DNA of 64,000 nt from DATFDN01 sp963818725. GTDB taxonomy: Bacteria > Pseudomonadota > Alphaproteobacteria > Acetobacterales > Acetobacteraceae. The notes under the pieces are model-generated. The model saw only the letters and a program-made list of their open reading frames with translations. It did not search any database and was not told where the DNA came from. A program made the translations under genes and the position numbers. The stretch is from the NCBI GenBank assembly GCA_963818725.1, contig CAWFTU010000015.1:94041-158040 (forward strand). Reading direction: 5' to 3'. Every line of letters begins with the position of its first letter. Position 1 is the stretch's first letter. Below are positions 1 through 8,273 of this stretch, in pieces.

Positions 1-451
<451 letters not shown>

Positions 452-452
<1 letters not shown>

Positions 453-757
453 CAGAGCGGCCCCATCACGGAGCCCTGGAATCCGAACACCGCGCGTCGC
501 CCCTGGTAGGGGATCAGCGCCACGTCCCGGCTCTGCCCCGGCTCGAAGCGGATCGCGGTGCCGGCAGGGATATCCAGCCGGTGGCCGCGTGCGGCAGCGC
601 GGTCAAAGGCGAGCGCCTTGTTGGTCTCGGCGAAATGGTAGTGGCTGCCGACTTGGATCGGCCGGTCGCCGGTGTTGACGACGGTCAGGGTGGTGCGCGC
701 CAGGCCGACGTTTAGTTCGACCTCGCCGGAGGCGGGTATTGTTTCGCCGGGGATCAT
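452..757 (-). CDS. ureB: Urease subunit beta
   Basis: A 101-residue structural subunit of urease, a normal length for a separate bacterial UreB. It begins MIPGETIPASGEVELN and contains the family block DRPIQVGSHYHFAETN and the tail GFQGSVMGPL. The stop overlaps the ureC start, so the two are translationally coupled. The usual upstream partner ureA is 650 bp away because a toxin-antitoxin pair on the other strand lies between them. UreB/UreC may therefore depend on read-through across brnTA or on a separate promoter in 758-850; I see no clear one. Confidence 0.97.
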
Positions 758-852
758 GGCGGGAGTATGCGCGGCGGTGCCGCGCGCGCAACTCGCTCGC
801 GTGCCGGGCCGTTCTGCTTGCGGTGTCTGTGTATTGCTGTCATATACGTCCC

Positions 853-1179
853 GTGGTCGGTCTCGATCGAGCAGAAGGGTTCGAGTGGGATGGGGGCAAC
901 AGCCGCAAGAGCGCGGACAAGCACGGCGTCAACCAGGGCGAGGCGGAACAGGTTTTCTTCAACGCGCCGCTGCTGGTCTTGACCGATGAGCGACGTAGCA
1001 TTCTAGAGCCTCGCTATTATGCGCTTGGGCGAACGGATGCCGGGCGGCGATTGACGATCAGCTTCACGCTCCGTGATGCCGGGCGGCGCATTCGCGTGAT
1101 TTCCGCCCGCGACATGCATCGGAAGGAGAGGGCGCGCTATGAGCAAGAAACTGAAGCCAATACCGGTGTTCAGCAGTGA
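853..1179 (+). CDS. brnT: BrnT-family ribonuclease toxin
   Basis: A RelE-fold mRNA interferase of the BrnT family, expected to be held inactive by BrnA. The core starts at FEWDGGNSRKSADKHGVNQGEA, matching the family opening (FEWDxxK...NxxKHGV), and includes EPRYYALGRTDAGRRLTISFTLR and the basic stretch IRVISARDMHRKER. The start is uncertain: no ATG lies close to the core, so I chose GTG at 853 (MVGLDRAEGFEWD), giving 108 residues. The brnA ATG lies inside its last 41 bases, so the pair is cotranscribed toxin first, as usual for brnTA. It sits inside the urease operon on the opposite strand. Confidence 0.85.
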   Translation: MVGLDRAEGFEWDGGNSRKSADKHGVNQGEAEQVFFNAPLLVLTDERRSILEPRYYALGRTDAGRRLTISFTLRDAGRRIRVISARDMHRKERARYEQETEANTGVQQ

Positions 1180-1405
1180 GGCGGAAGAGCGGCAGTTCTG
1201 GGCGTCGCATGATTCGTCCGATTATCTCGATTGGAGTAAGGCCGAGCGGGTGCGGCTGCCCGCCCTGAAGCCGACCAGCACCGCTATCTCGTTGCGTTTG
1301 CCGGTGCCGCTTTTGGAGCGGATCAAGATCGCTGCGAACAAGCGCGATGTCCCCTATCAGTCGCTGATCAAGATGTGGCTGGCGGAAAAGGTCGATAGCG
1401 CCTGA
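1139..1405 (+). CDS. brnA: BrnA-family antitoxin
   Basis: An 88-residue antitoxin with the C-terminal ribbon-helix-helix/CopG-like segment typical of BrnA: STAISLRLPVPLLERIKIAANKRDVPYQSLIKMWL. The N-terminal half (PIPVFSSEAEERQFWASHDSSDYLDW) is the toxin-neutralising part of this family. ATG at 1139 follows GAGAGGG. In this family the antitoxin-toxin complex represses its own promoter. The gene ends 3 bp from the end of ureA, which runs towards it. Confidence 0.9.
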   Translation: MSKKLKPIPVFSSEAEERQFWASHDSSDYLDWSKAERVRLPALKPTSTAISLRLPVPLLERIKIAANKRDVPYQSLIKMWLAEKVDSA

Positions 1406-1408
1406 TCC

Positions 1409-1711
1409 TCACCGAATGGGCTCATGCACGGTGACAAGCTTGGTGCCGTCGGGGAAGGTCGCCTCTACCTGCACGTCGTGGATCATCTCCGCCACGCCCT
1501 CCATCACCTGCGCGCGGCCGATGACGCGCCCGCCCGCCTCCATCAGGTCGGCCACGCTGCGCCCGTCTCGCGCGCCCTCCACCACGAAATCGGTGATGAG
1601 CGCGACCGCCTCGGGATGGTTCAGCTTCACCCCGCGCTCTAGCCGCCGCCGCGCAACCGTCGCCGCCATCGCGATCAGCAGCTTGTCCTTCTCGCGCGGC
1701 GTGAGGATCAT
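1409..1711 (-). CDS. ureA: Urease subunit gamma
   Basis: An exactly 100-residue UreA, from MILTPREKDKLLIAMAA to TKLVTVHEPIR. Both ends are diagnostic for the gamma subunit, which assembles with UreB and UreC. The gene follows ureD by 13 bp. The next leftward urease gene, ureB, is displaced by brnTA, an unusual interruption because ureA and ureB are normally adjacent or fused. Confidence 0.97.
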   Translation of the reverse strand: MILTPREKDKLLIAMAATVARRRLERGVKLNHPEAVALITDFVVEGARDGRSVADLMEAGGRVIGRAQVMEGVAEMIHDVQVEATFPDGTKLVTVHEPIR

Positions 1712-1724
1712 GCGAATATCCTTA

Positions 1725-2558
1725 TCAGCACAGCCAGACGCGCGGCAGCGGACGATCCCGCACCGCATTAAGGACACGGACGATGGTGCGGCGCAACTCT
1801 GCCGCATCCGGTGCCAGGACGCGCGCCACCAGCAGTCCATCCCAAGCGCTGGCCCCCGCCTCCGCGTCTCCCAGCGCGGAACGAACCGCATCAAGGCGGG
1901 TCTCGGCGTCCGGCGCGGCATGGACCAGGATCGCCACGGCCCGCGCGCCGGCCGCGACGGCTGGACGGCTGAGAAGGGCATCCGCGTCGCCCGTGACGCG
2001 CACGGCTTCGTGCAACAGAGGGCACCCATCCCGGCACACCGCGACCACGTCGCGCACGCGGGCGTTGCGCACAACCTCGCCCATCGCGGCACGGCCGAAC
2101 AACAACATCTCCACGCCAAGAAACCACGAATCCCGCGCCAGCGCGACGTCCAGCCGCCGGTCCAGCGCGCAGCCGTCATACAGGATCGTCTCCTGTGCCA
2201 GCCACTCGGCCGAGGCGCCTGGCGCCACGGTAATATGTGTCCGCACCCGCGCCGGAGGGCTCGCGGGCAACGCGCGATAGAACCGCTCGGCGGCCTGGCC
2301 CGCGATGCTCGCCCGCGCGCCGGGGGCCAGCATGAAGCGGCTGTCCAGCCGGTCGCCCCCCGCGATCCCGCCGGACGTGTTCAGCGTCACCACATCGGCC
2401 CACGCCGCCGTGGATGGGCGCGGAAAGCGCGCCTTGAGGCAGCCTGCTTGCCACAGCGTGTCCAGCACGGTCGCGTCGCCACGCGCGCGCAACCCGACGG
2501 CGAGTTCGCCGACGGCTCGCTGGTGCGCCCGCTCAGACCGACAGGAGGCGTCGAACAT
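1725..2558 (-). CDS. ureD: Urease accessory protein UreD
   Basis: UreD (UreH) is the scaffold for UreF/UreG during nickel insertion into apo-urease. The 277-residue product contains the family signatures RAVGELAVGL, GGIAGGDRLDSRFML, TVAPGASAEWLAQETILYDG and LLFGRAAMGE. The ATG at 2558 lies inside the last codons of urtE (26-nt overlap), linking urea uptake and urease assembly in one transcript. UreE, UreF and UreG are not seen and would lie left of the window. Confidence 0.95.
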   Translation of the reverse strand: MFDASCRSERAHQRAVGELAVGLRARGDATVLDTLWQAGCLKARFPRPSTAAWADVVTLNTSGGIAGGDRLDSRFMLAPGARASIAGQAAERFYRALPASPPARVRTHITVAPGASAEWLAQETILYDGCALDRRLDVALARDSWFLGVEMLLFGRAAMGEVVRNARVRDVVAVCRDGCPLLHEAVRVTGDADALLSRPAVAAGARAVAILVHAAPDAETRLDAVRSALGDAEAGASAWDGLLVARVLAPDAAELRRTIVRVLNAVRDRPLPRVWLC

Positions 2559-3237
2559 CCGCCTCGTCCAGCGCCTCGCGCGCGCCCGCCAGCACGATGC
2601 TGCCTCGGTCCACCACCGCGATGGTCTGCGCCAGCTCCCGCGCGAAGTCCAGGTATTGCTCGACCAGCAGGATCGCCATGTCGCCGCGCGCCCGCAGCAG
2701 CGCGATCACCCGTGCGATGTCCTTGATGATGCTTGGCTGGATTCCCTCGGTCGGCTCGTCCAGCAGCAGCAGGCGCGGGCGCGTCACCAGCGCGCGGGCC
2801 AGCGCGAGCTGTTGCTGCTGGCCGCCCGACAGATCCCCGCCGCGTCGGCGCAGCATCGAGCCCAGGACCGGAAACAGCGCGAAAACCTCCTCCGGCACCC
2901 GCCTTCGGCCGCGCGGCAGGACGGCGAAGCCGGTTTCCAGGTTCTCGCGCACGGTCAGCAGCGGGAAAATGTCGCGCCCCTGCGGCACCCAGGCGATTCC
3001 GCGTCGCGCCCGCTCGTACGTCGGCAGCCGCGTGATGTCGGCGCCCTCCCACCGTATCGCGCCTTCGCTGACCGGATGCGCGCCCATGATCGCGCGCAGC
3101 AAGCTCGTCTTGCCCACGCCGTTGCGCCCCAGCAGGCACGTCACCGCGCCCGGCCGCGCGTCCAGCGAGACGCCGCGCAGCGCGATGGCCGCGCCATAGT
3201 GCAGGGTGACGGACGCGACATCGAGGGTTCCGCTCAT
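2533..3237 (-). CDS. urtE: Urea ABC transporter ATP-binding protein UrtE
   Basis: One of the two ATPases of the high-affinity urea ABC importer (LivF-like). Walker A is LLGRNGVGKTSLL, the signature is DLSGGQQQQLALARAL, and Walker B is LLLLDEPTEGIQPSII. The phrase TEGIQPSII is characteristic of UrtE as opposed to LivF. Length 234 is normal. The ATG overlaps the urtD stop (ATGA). Confidence 0.97.
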   Translation of the reverse strand: MSGTLDVASVTLHYGAAIALRGVSLDARPGAVTCLLGRNGVGKTSLLRAIMGAHPVSEGAIRWEGADITRLPTYERARRGIAWVPQGRDIFPLLTVRENLETGFAVLPRGRRRVPEEVFALFPVLGSMLRRRGGDLSGGQQQQLALARALVTRPRLLLLDEPTEGIQPSIIKDIARVIALLRARGDMAILLVEQYLDFARELAQTIAVVDRGSIVLAGAREALDEADVRRLLSV

Positions 3238-3980
3238 CGCCCCAGATAGACCTCCACCACGCGCGCGTCACTGCTGACATGGTCGATCGAGCCCTCGGAG
3301 AGCACAGCGCCCTCGTGCAGCACCGTGACCTTCGTGTCCAGCGCGCGCACGAAGGCTATGTCGTGCTCAACCACGACCACGCTGCGCGTGCGGCTGATCG
3401 CGCGCAGAAGCTCGGCGGTCTGCTCGGTCTCGGCGTCGGTCATGCCAGCCACGGGCTCGTCCACCAGCAGAAGACGCGGATTTTGCGCCAGCAACATGCC
3501 GATCTCCAGCCACTGCTTCTGCCCGTGCGACAGTTCGGCGGCGCGGCGGCGGCGCTCGGCGCTCAACCGAACCGTCGCAAGGATCTCGTCGATGCGCGCC
3601 TTCTCGTCCGCTGTCTCGCGGGCACGCAGGGTCCAACGCGCCCGGCGATCGTTGGACAGGGCCAGCAGCAGGTTGTCCCAGACCGTGTGAGACTCGAAGA
3701 CCGTTGGTTTCTGGAACTTGCGCCCGATCCCGAGCGCGGCGATGGCCGGCTCGTCCAGCCGCGTCAGGTCGGTGCGCTCGCCGAACACGACTTGCCCGCT
3801 CTCCGGCCGGGTCTTGCCGGTGATGACATCCATCATCGTGGTCTTGCCCGCGCCGTTCGGTCCGATCACCGCCCGCATCTCGCCCGGTTCCAGCACGAGC
3901 GACAGCGCGTTCAGCGCGCGGAATCCATCGAACGACACCGTCACGCCATCGAGGTAGAGCAATGTCCCCGCCGTGCTCAT
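3234..3980 (-). CDS. urtD: Urea ABC transporter ATP-binding protein UrtD
   Basis: The second ATPase of the urea importer (LivG-like), 248 residues. Walker A is VIGPNGAGKTTMMDVITGKTRP, followed by GIGRKFQKPTVFESHTVWDNLLLAL, the signature ELSHGQKQWLEIGMLL and Walker B LLLVDEPVAGMTDAE, all typical UrtD wording. Its start overlaps the urtC stop by 4 nt and its stop overlaps the urtE start by 4 nt, so this is a tightly coupled operon. Confidence 0.97.
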   Translation of the reverse strand: MSTAGTLLYLDGVTVSFDGFRALNALSLVLEPGEMRAVIGPNGAGKTTMMDVITGKTRPESGQVVFGERTDLTRLDEPAIAALGIGRKFQKPTVFESHTVWDNLLLALSNDRRARWTLRARETADEKARIDEILATVRLSAERRRRAAELSHGQKQWLEIGMLLAQNPRLLLVDEPVAGMTDAETEQTAELLRAISRTRSVVVVEHDIAFVRALDTKVTVLHEGAVLSEGSIDHVSSDARVVEVYLGR

Positions 3981-5098
3981 CCCGTCACCTCGGACGCGGC
4001 GCGGGCGGCGACGGCCTCAATCGGGCCGGGCGCGCGCTGCCGACGCCGGCGGAACAGACCGGCCAATCCGCGCGGCAGCAGCAGCGTGACCAGCACGAAC
4101 AGGGCACCAAGGCCGAACAGCCAGAACTCCGGCGCTGCGGCGGTGAGCCAGGTCTTGGCGAGGTTGACGAGCACCGCGCCCAGGATCGGCCCCCATAGCG
4201 TGCCGCGCCCGCCCACCGCGACCCAGATCACCGCCTCGACGGAGTTGCCGGGGGCGAACTCGCTGGGGTTGATGATACCCACCTGCGGCACGTACAGCGC
4301 GCCGCCAATGCCGGCCATGACGGCGGACGTGACCCAGACAACCAGCTTGTAGAACTCCGGTCGGTAGCCCAGGAACCGCGTTCGCGCCTCCGCGTCGCGC
4401 ACCGCGACCAGCACCGTGCCAAAGCGCGACGCCATCATGCTCCGCGCCAGCACGTAGGCGGCACCGAGCAACAAAGCGGTGACAAGGAGCAGCAGCACGC
4501 GCGTTCCGTCGGCCTGCAACCGCAAGCCGAGCACGTCCTTGAAGTCCGTCATGCCATTGTTGCCGCCGAACCCCATGTCGTTGCGGAAGAAGGCGAGCAT
4601 CAACGCGTAGGTCAGCGCCTGGGTGATGATCGAGAGATAGACCCCGCCGACGCGGGAGCGGAACGCGAACCATCCGAACACGAAGGCCAGCGCACCCGGC
4701 ATCAGCATCGCCATCGCGGCGGCGTAGGCGAAGTGCTCGAAGCCGTGCCAGTACCAGGGCAGGTCGTGCCAGCCCAGGAACACCATGAAATCGGGCAGGC
4801 GCGCATCCGCGTAGACGCCGCGCGCGCCGATTTCGCGCATCAGGTACATGCCCATGGCGTAGCCGCCCAGCGCGAAGAAGGCGGCATGGCCCAGGCTGAG
4901 GATGCCCGCGTACCCCCACACCAAGTCCAGCGCCAGAGCGAGGATGGCGTAACAGAGATATTTCCCGGTCAACGAGACCGCGTAGGCCGAGACATGCACG
5001 GCCAAATCCGCCGGTGTCGCCAGGTTCAGCACCGCCAGGACCATCGCGCCCGCCAGCACCAGCGCCGGCGCTATCAGAGTGGATCGCGCGGGCATCAT
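3977..5098 (-). CDS. urtC: Urea ABC transporter permease UrtC
   Basis: A 373-residue LivM-type inner-membrane permease of the urea importer. It has about ten hydrophobic segments and the family strings KYLCYAILALALDLVWGYAGILSLGHAAFFALGGYAMGMYLM, GGNNGMTDFKDVLG (shown here only to identify the family) and GGRGTLWGPILGAVLVN. The ATGA overlap with urtB upstream and urtD downstream supports one polycistronic message. Confidence 0.96.
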   Translation of the reverse strand: MMPARSTLIAPALVLAGAMVLAVLNLATPADLAVHVSAYAVSLTGKYLCYAILALALDLVWGYAGILSLGHAAFFALGGYAMGMYLMREIGARGVYADARLPDFMVFLGWHDLPWYWHGFEHFAYAAAMAMLMPGALAFVFGWFAFRSRVGGVYLSIITQALTYALMLAFFRNDMGFGGNNGMTDFKDVLGLRLQADGTRVLLLLVTALLLGAAYVLARSMMASRFGTVLVAVRDAEARTRFLGYRPEFYKLVVWVTSAVMAGIGGALYVPQVGIINPSEFAPGNSVEAVIWVAVGGRGTLWGPILGAVLVNLAKTWLTAAAPEFWLFGLGALFVLVTLLLPRGLAGLFRRRRQRAPGPIEAVAARAASEVTG

Positions 5099-6684
5099 GC
5101 CTCCACCGCCCGTCCCCGAATCGGGAACAGCCCGCGCGGCTTGCGCTGGATGAAGAGGATCAGCAGGACGAGCACGGCGATCTTGCCAAGCACCGCCCCG
5201 GCGATCGGCTCCAGGAACTTGTTCACCACGCCCAGGACCAGCGCGCCGACCACCGTGCCCCAGAGATTGCCCACGCCGCCGAACACCACCACCATGAAGC
5301 TGTCGATGATGTAGCCCTGACCGAGATTGGGGCTGACGTTATCGATCTGGCTGAGCGCGACGCCTGCCATTCCGGCGACACCCGATCCGAGCCCGAAGGT
5401 GAGCGCGTCGACGCGCGGCGTGCGGATGCCCATCGCGGAGGCCATCAGCCGATTCTGCGTCACGGCGCGCATCCGCAGGCCAAGCGATGTGAACCGTATC
5501 ACCGCCGCCAGTCCCGCCAGCACCAGGAAGGCGAAGACGATGATGGCGAGCCGGTTATAGGTCACCGCCAGTCCGCCAAGGTGGGTCTCGCCGCTCATCC
5601 AGCTTGGCGTGCTGACCGTGCGGTTGCTGGCCCCGAAAACGGTGCGGACCGCCTGCTGAAGGATCAAGCTCAGCCCGAAGGTGGCGAGCAACGTCTCCAG
5701 CGGCCGGCCGTAGAGCCAACGGATCAGCGTGCGCTCGATGACAATGCCGAGTGCGCCGGAGACGGCGAAGGAGGCGGGTATGGCGATCACCAGGCTGACG
5801 CCCGACAGCGCCGGCGCGAGTCCGAGCACCAGTCCCTGCACCACGAAGGTCGTGTAGGCGCCCAGCATGACCATCTCGCCATGCGCCATGTTGATGACAC
5901 CCATCACGCCGAACGTGACGGCAAGTCCGGCGGCCGCGAGCAGCAGCACGGACCCGAGCGAAATCCCGTAATAGACGCTCTGCGCCAGGCTCCACAGTTG
6001 CAGGCGGCGGTCGATAGAACTGATCGCAGCGGCAGCGGCGGCGGCGACCTCCGGCGACTGCTTCGACACCTGTTCCAGCAGCCCGCGCGCCTCTACTCCG
6101 CCCCGTGCGCCAAGCCGCGCCACAGCGTCGAGCCGGTCTTTGGTCGAGGCCTCCGGCGTGAACAGCAGCGCGGCGGCCCGCGCGTCCATCATCGCGTGCC
6201 GGACGCCGGGGTCCGTCTCCTTCTCTAGGGCGCGATCGAGGGCGGCAAGCACATGCGGATCGTGGTCATGGAACACGGCCGCCGCCGCAGCCGCCCGCGC
6301 CGCCGGATCGGGCGAGAACAGGCGCAGCGCGCCCAGGGCATCGTTGATCGCCTCGCGCACCGGATTGCTCACCCGGACCTTTTTCAGCCCGCTCGCAGTG
6401 ACATCCGGAGCCGGTGCGCCGGTCGCGGCATCAACGAAGCCGGACGGCGTGCGAATGAACAGCGCGCGGTCAGAGCGAACATAGAGTGCGCCGTCGTTCA
6501 GCGCGGCGATCACGGGCAGCGCGCGCGGATCGCCGGACTGCCCCAAGGCTTTTACGCCGCGCCGAAGCTCGTCGAGATTCGACGTGGCCAGGGCGGAGAG
6601 CGGCGACGCGCCCTCCGCCCGGACCGCGTGGCCCATGCCGAGCACTAGGAAGGCCACGAGCAGAATGGACCAGAGCCGGCGCAT
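5095..6684 (-). CDS. urtB: Urea ABC transporter permease UrtB
   Basis: A 529-residue permease, as expected for UrtB. A signal-like first helix is followed by about 190 residues of alpha-helical, HEAT-like periplasmic sequence (ALGQSGDPRALPVIAALNDGALYVR). Then comes the LivH-type membrane domain from SLAQSVYYGISLGSVLLLAAAG onward, including NMAHGEMVMLGAY and FGGVGNLWGTVVGAL. The periplasmic extension separates UrtB from ordinary LivH. The gene is 24 bp downstream of urtA. Confidence 0.96.
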   Translation of the reverse strand: MRRLWSILLVAFLVLGMGHAVRAEGASPLSALATSNLDELRRGVKALGQSGDPRALPVIAALNDGALYVRSDRALFIRTPSGFVDAATGAPAPDVTASGLKKVRVSNPVREAINDALGALRLFSPDPAARAAAAAAVFHDHDPHVLAALDRALEKETDPGVRHAMMDARAAALLFTPEASTKDRLDAVARLGARGGVEARGLLEQVSKQSPEVAAAAAAAISSIDRRLQLWSLAQSVYYGISLGSVLLLAAAGLAVTFGVMGVINMAHGEMVMLGAYTTFVVQGLVLGLAPALSGVSLVIAIPASFAVSGALGIVIERTLIRWLYGRPLETLLATFGLSLILQQAVRTVFGASNRTVSTPSWMSGETHLGGLAVTYNRLAIIVFAFLVLAGLAAVIRFTSLGLRMRAVTQNRLMASAMGIRTPRVDALTFGLGSGVAGMAGVALSQIDNVSPNLGQGYIIDSFMVVVFGGVGNLWGTVVGALVLGVVNKFLEPIAGAVLGKIAVLVLLILFIQRKPRGLFPIRGRAVEA

Positions 6685-6708
6685 GGGCGCGTCCCGACGT
6701 GCCGGTTC

Positions 6709-8064
6709 TCAGGCCCGCTTGCCGCCACCAGCGCCGCAGGTGCCGGTCTTGACGTTGAAGGCGCCGCAACTCAGCGGCCTGCGCCAATCGCCAATCAGAT
6801 CCTTTGTCTCGGCGACATAGGGCGACCACTCCTGCGCGACGAGCAGGCCCGGCGTCTGCCAGACCACGTTGAATTGCCCGTCATCCTGAATCTCGCCGAT
6901 CAGCACGGGCTTCGTCAGGTGGTGGTTCGACATCATCGCGGCATAGCCGCCGGTGAGGTTCGGCACCGAGACCCCGATCATCGCGTCGATGACCGGGTCG
7001 GACGCCGTCGTGCCGGCCTTCTCCACCGCCTTCACCCACATGTTGAAGCCGATGTAGTGCGCCTCCATGGGGTCGTTGGTGGTGCGCTTCGGGTTCTTGA
7101 TGAACTTGTGCCAGGCGTCGATGAACGCCTTGTTCTCCGGCATGTCCACGCTTTCGAAGTAGTTCCAGGCGGCGAGGTGCCCGACCAGCGGCTTTGTGTC
7201 CATGCCGGCCAGTTCCTCCTCGCCCACGCTGAACGCCACCACGGGGATGTCCGTCGCTTTGACGCCCTGATTGCCAAGCTCCTTGTAGAACGGCACGTTG
7301 GCATCGCCGTTGGTGGTGGACACAACGGCGGTCTTCTTGCCCGACGAGCCGAACGCCTTGATCTGCGCAACGATATTCTGCCAGTCGGAAAAGCCGAACG
7401 GGGTGTAGTTGATCATAAGGTCGCTCGGCGCGACGCCCTTCAGCTTCAGGTAGGCTTCCAGGATCTGGTTTGTGGTGCGCGGATAGACGTAGTCCGTGCC
7501 GGCCAGGACCCAGCGCTGCACCTTCTCCTCGCGCATCAGGTAGTCCACCGCAGGGATGGCCTGCTGGTTCGGCGCCGCTCCGGTGTAGAACACATTTCGG
7601 CTGCACTCCTGGCCTTCGTACTGGACCGGATAGTACAGGATGCCGTTCAGCTCCTCGAACACCGGCAGCACCGATTTGCGCGACACCGAGGTCCAGCAAC
7701 CAAACACGGCGGCGGCCTTGTCGACACTGAGCAGCGCGCGCGCCTTCTCGGCGAAAAGCGGCCAGTTGGAGGCCGGGTCGACCACCACCGGCTCCAGCTT
7801 GCGCCCGAGCAGCCCGCCCTTGGCGTTCTGCTCCGCGATCAACATCAGCATGACGTCCTTCAGCGTCGTCTCGCTGATCGCCATCGTGCCGGACAGGGAG
7901 TGCAGGATGCCCACCTTGATCGGGCTGGTATCGTCCGGAGCGGGCGCCGTGGCGGCGGCCGGCATGATTCCAGGCATCGTCCGCACGCCCGTAACCACGG
8001 CGGCCAGTCCGGCCCCGAGAAGCCCCAACTGCCTGCGGCCGATAGCGATCCGTTCTGATGTCAT
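6709..8064 (-). CDS. urtA: Urea ABC transporter substrate-binding protein UrtA
   Basis: The periplasmic urea-binding protein. From ATG 8064 the product is about 451 residues, beginning MTSERIAIGRRQLGLLGAGL, a twin-arginine-like export signal. It continues IKVGILHSLSGTMAISETTLKDV and ends with the family cysteine pair (SCGAFNVKTGTCGAGG). I chose 8064 over the upstream in-frame start at 8124 because GGAGGA precedes it and because 8124 lies inside the sigma-54 promoter. It is the first gene of the urea operon. Confidence 0.95.
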   Translation of the reverse strand: MTSERIAIGRRQLGLLGAGLAAVVTGVRTMPGIMPAAATAPAPDDTSPIKVGILHSLSGTMAISETTLKDVMLMLIAEQNAKGGLLGRKLEPVVVDPASNWPLFAEKARALLSVDKAAAVFGCWTSVSRKSVLPVFEELNGILYYPVQYEGQECSRNVFYTGAAPNQQAIPAVDYLMREEKVQRWVLAGTDYVYPRTTNQILEAYLKLKGVAPSDLMINYTPFGFSDWQNIVAQIKAFGSSGKKTAVVSTTNGDANVPFYKELGNQGVKATDIPVVAFSVGEEELAGMDTKPLVGHLAAWNYFESVDMPENKAFIDAWHKFIKNPKRTTNDPMEAHYIGFNMWVKAVEKAGTTASDPVIDAMIGVSVPNLTGGYAAMMSNHHLTKPVLIGEIQDDGQFNVVWQTPGLLVAQEWSPYVAETKDLIGDWRRPLSCGAFNVKTGTCGAGGGKRA

Positions 8065-8107
8065 CCCAGCTTTCCTCCGGCGGTCGATTGGGCGCCACAA
8101 GAGGAAC

Positions 8108-8124
8108 AGCACACGGCGTGCCAA
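8108..8124 (-). promoter_or_regulatory. Sigma-54 (RpoN) promoter for the urea operon
   Basis: On the minus strand the sequence reads TTGGCACGCCGTGTGCT. It matches the RpoN consensus TTGGCACGNNNNTTGCW in all but one fixed position, with the GG (-24) and GC (-12) elements correctly spaced. Transcription would begin about 12 bp downstream, roughly 30 bp before the urtA ATG. This fits nitrogen-limitation control of urea uptake through an NtrC-type activator. I could not find a convincing activator site between it and the insertion element upstream. Confidence 0.75.
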
Positions 8125-8264
8125 GCTTCAGGAGCAGGGCAAATCGCGCCTCTAGCGTATCAAAGCTGCGATTGTGGGCATGGTTCAGGCCGAAATGCCT
8201 AAAAATTGAGCTTGAGAGTCGCCATCCAGATAACCCGTTCGGGGAGAGAGCCTACTGCCGTCGC

Positions 8265-8273
8265 AAGTTCATG
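8265..8273. repeat. Target-site duplication, left copy
   Basis: AAGTTCATG lies directly left of the insertion sequence and recurs at 9321-9329 directly right of it. Eight bases is the usual IS1595-family duplication; the ninth match may be chance. Confidence 0.85.
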
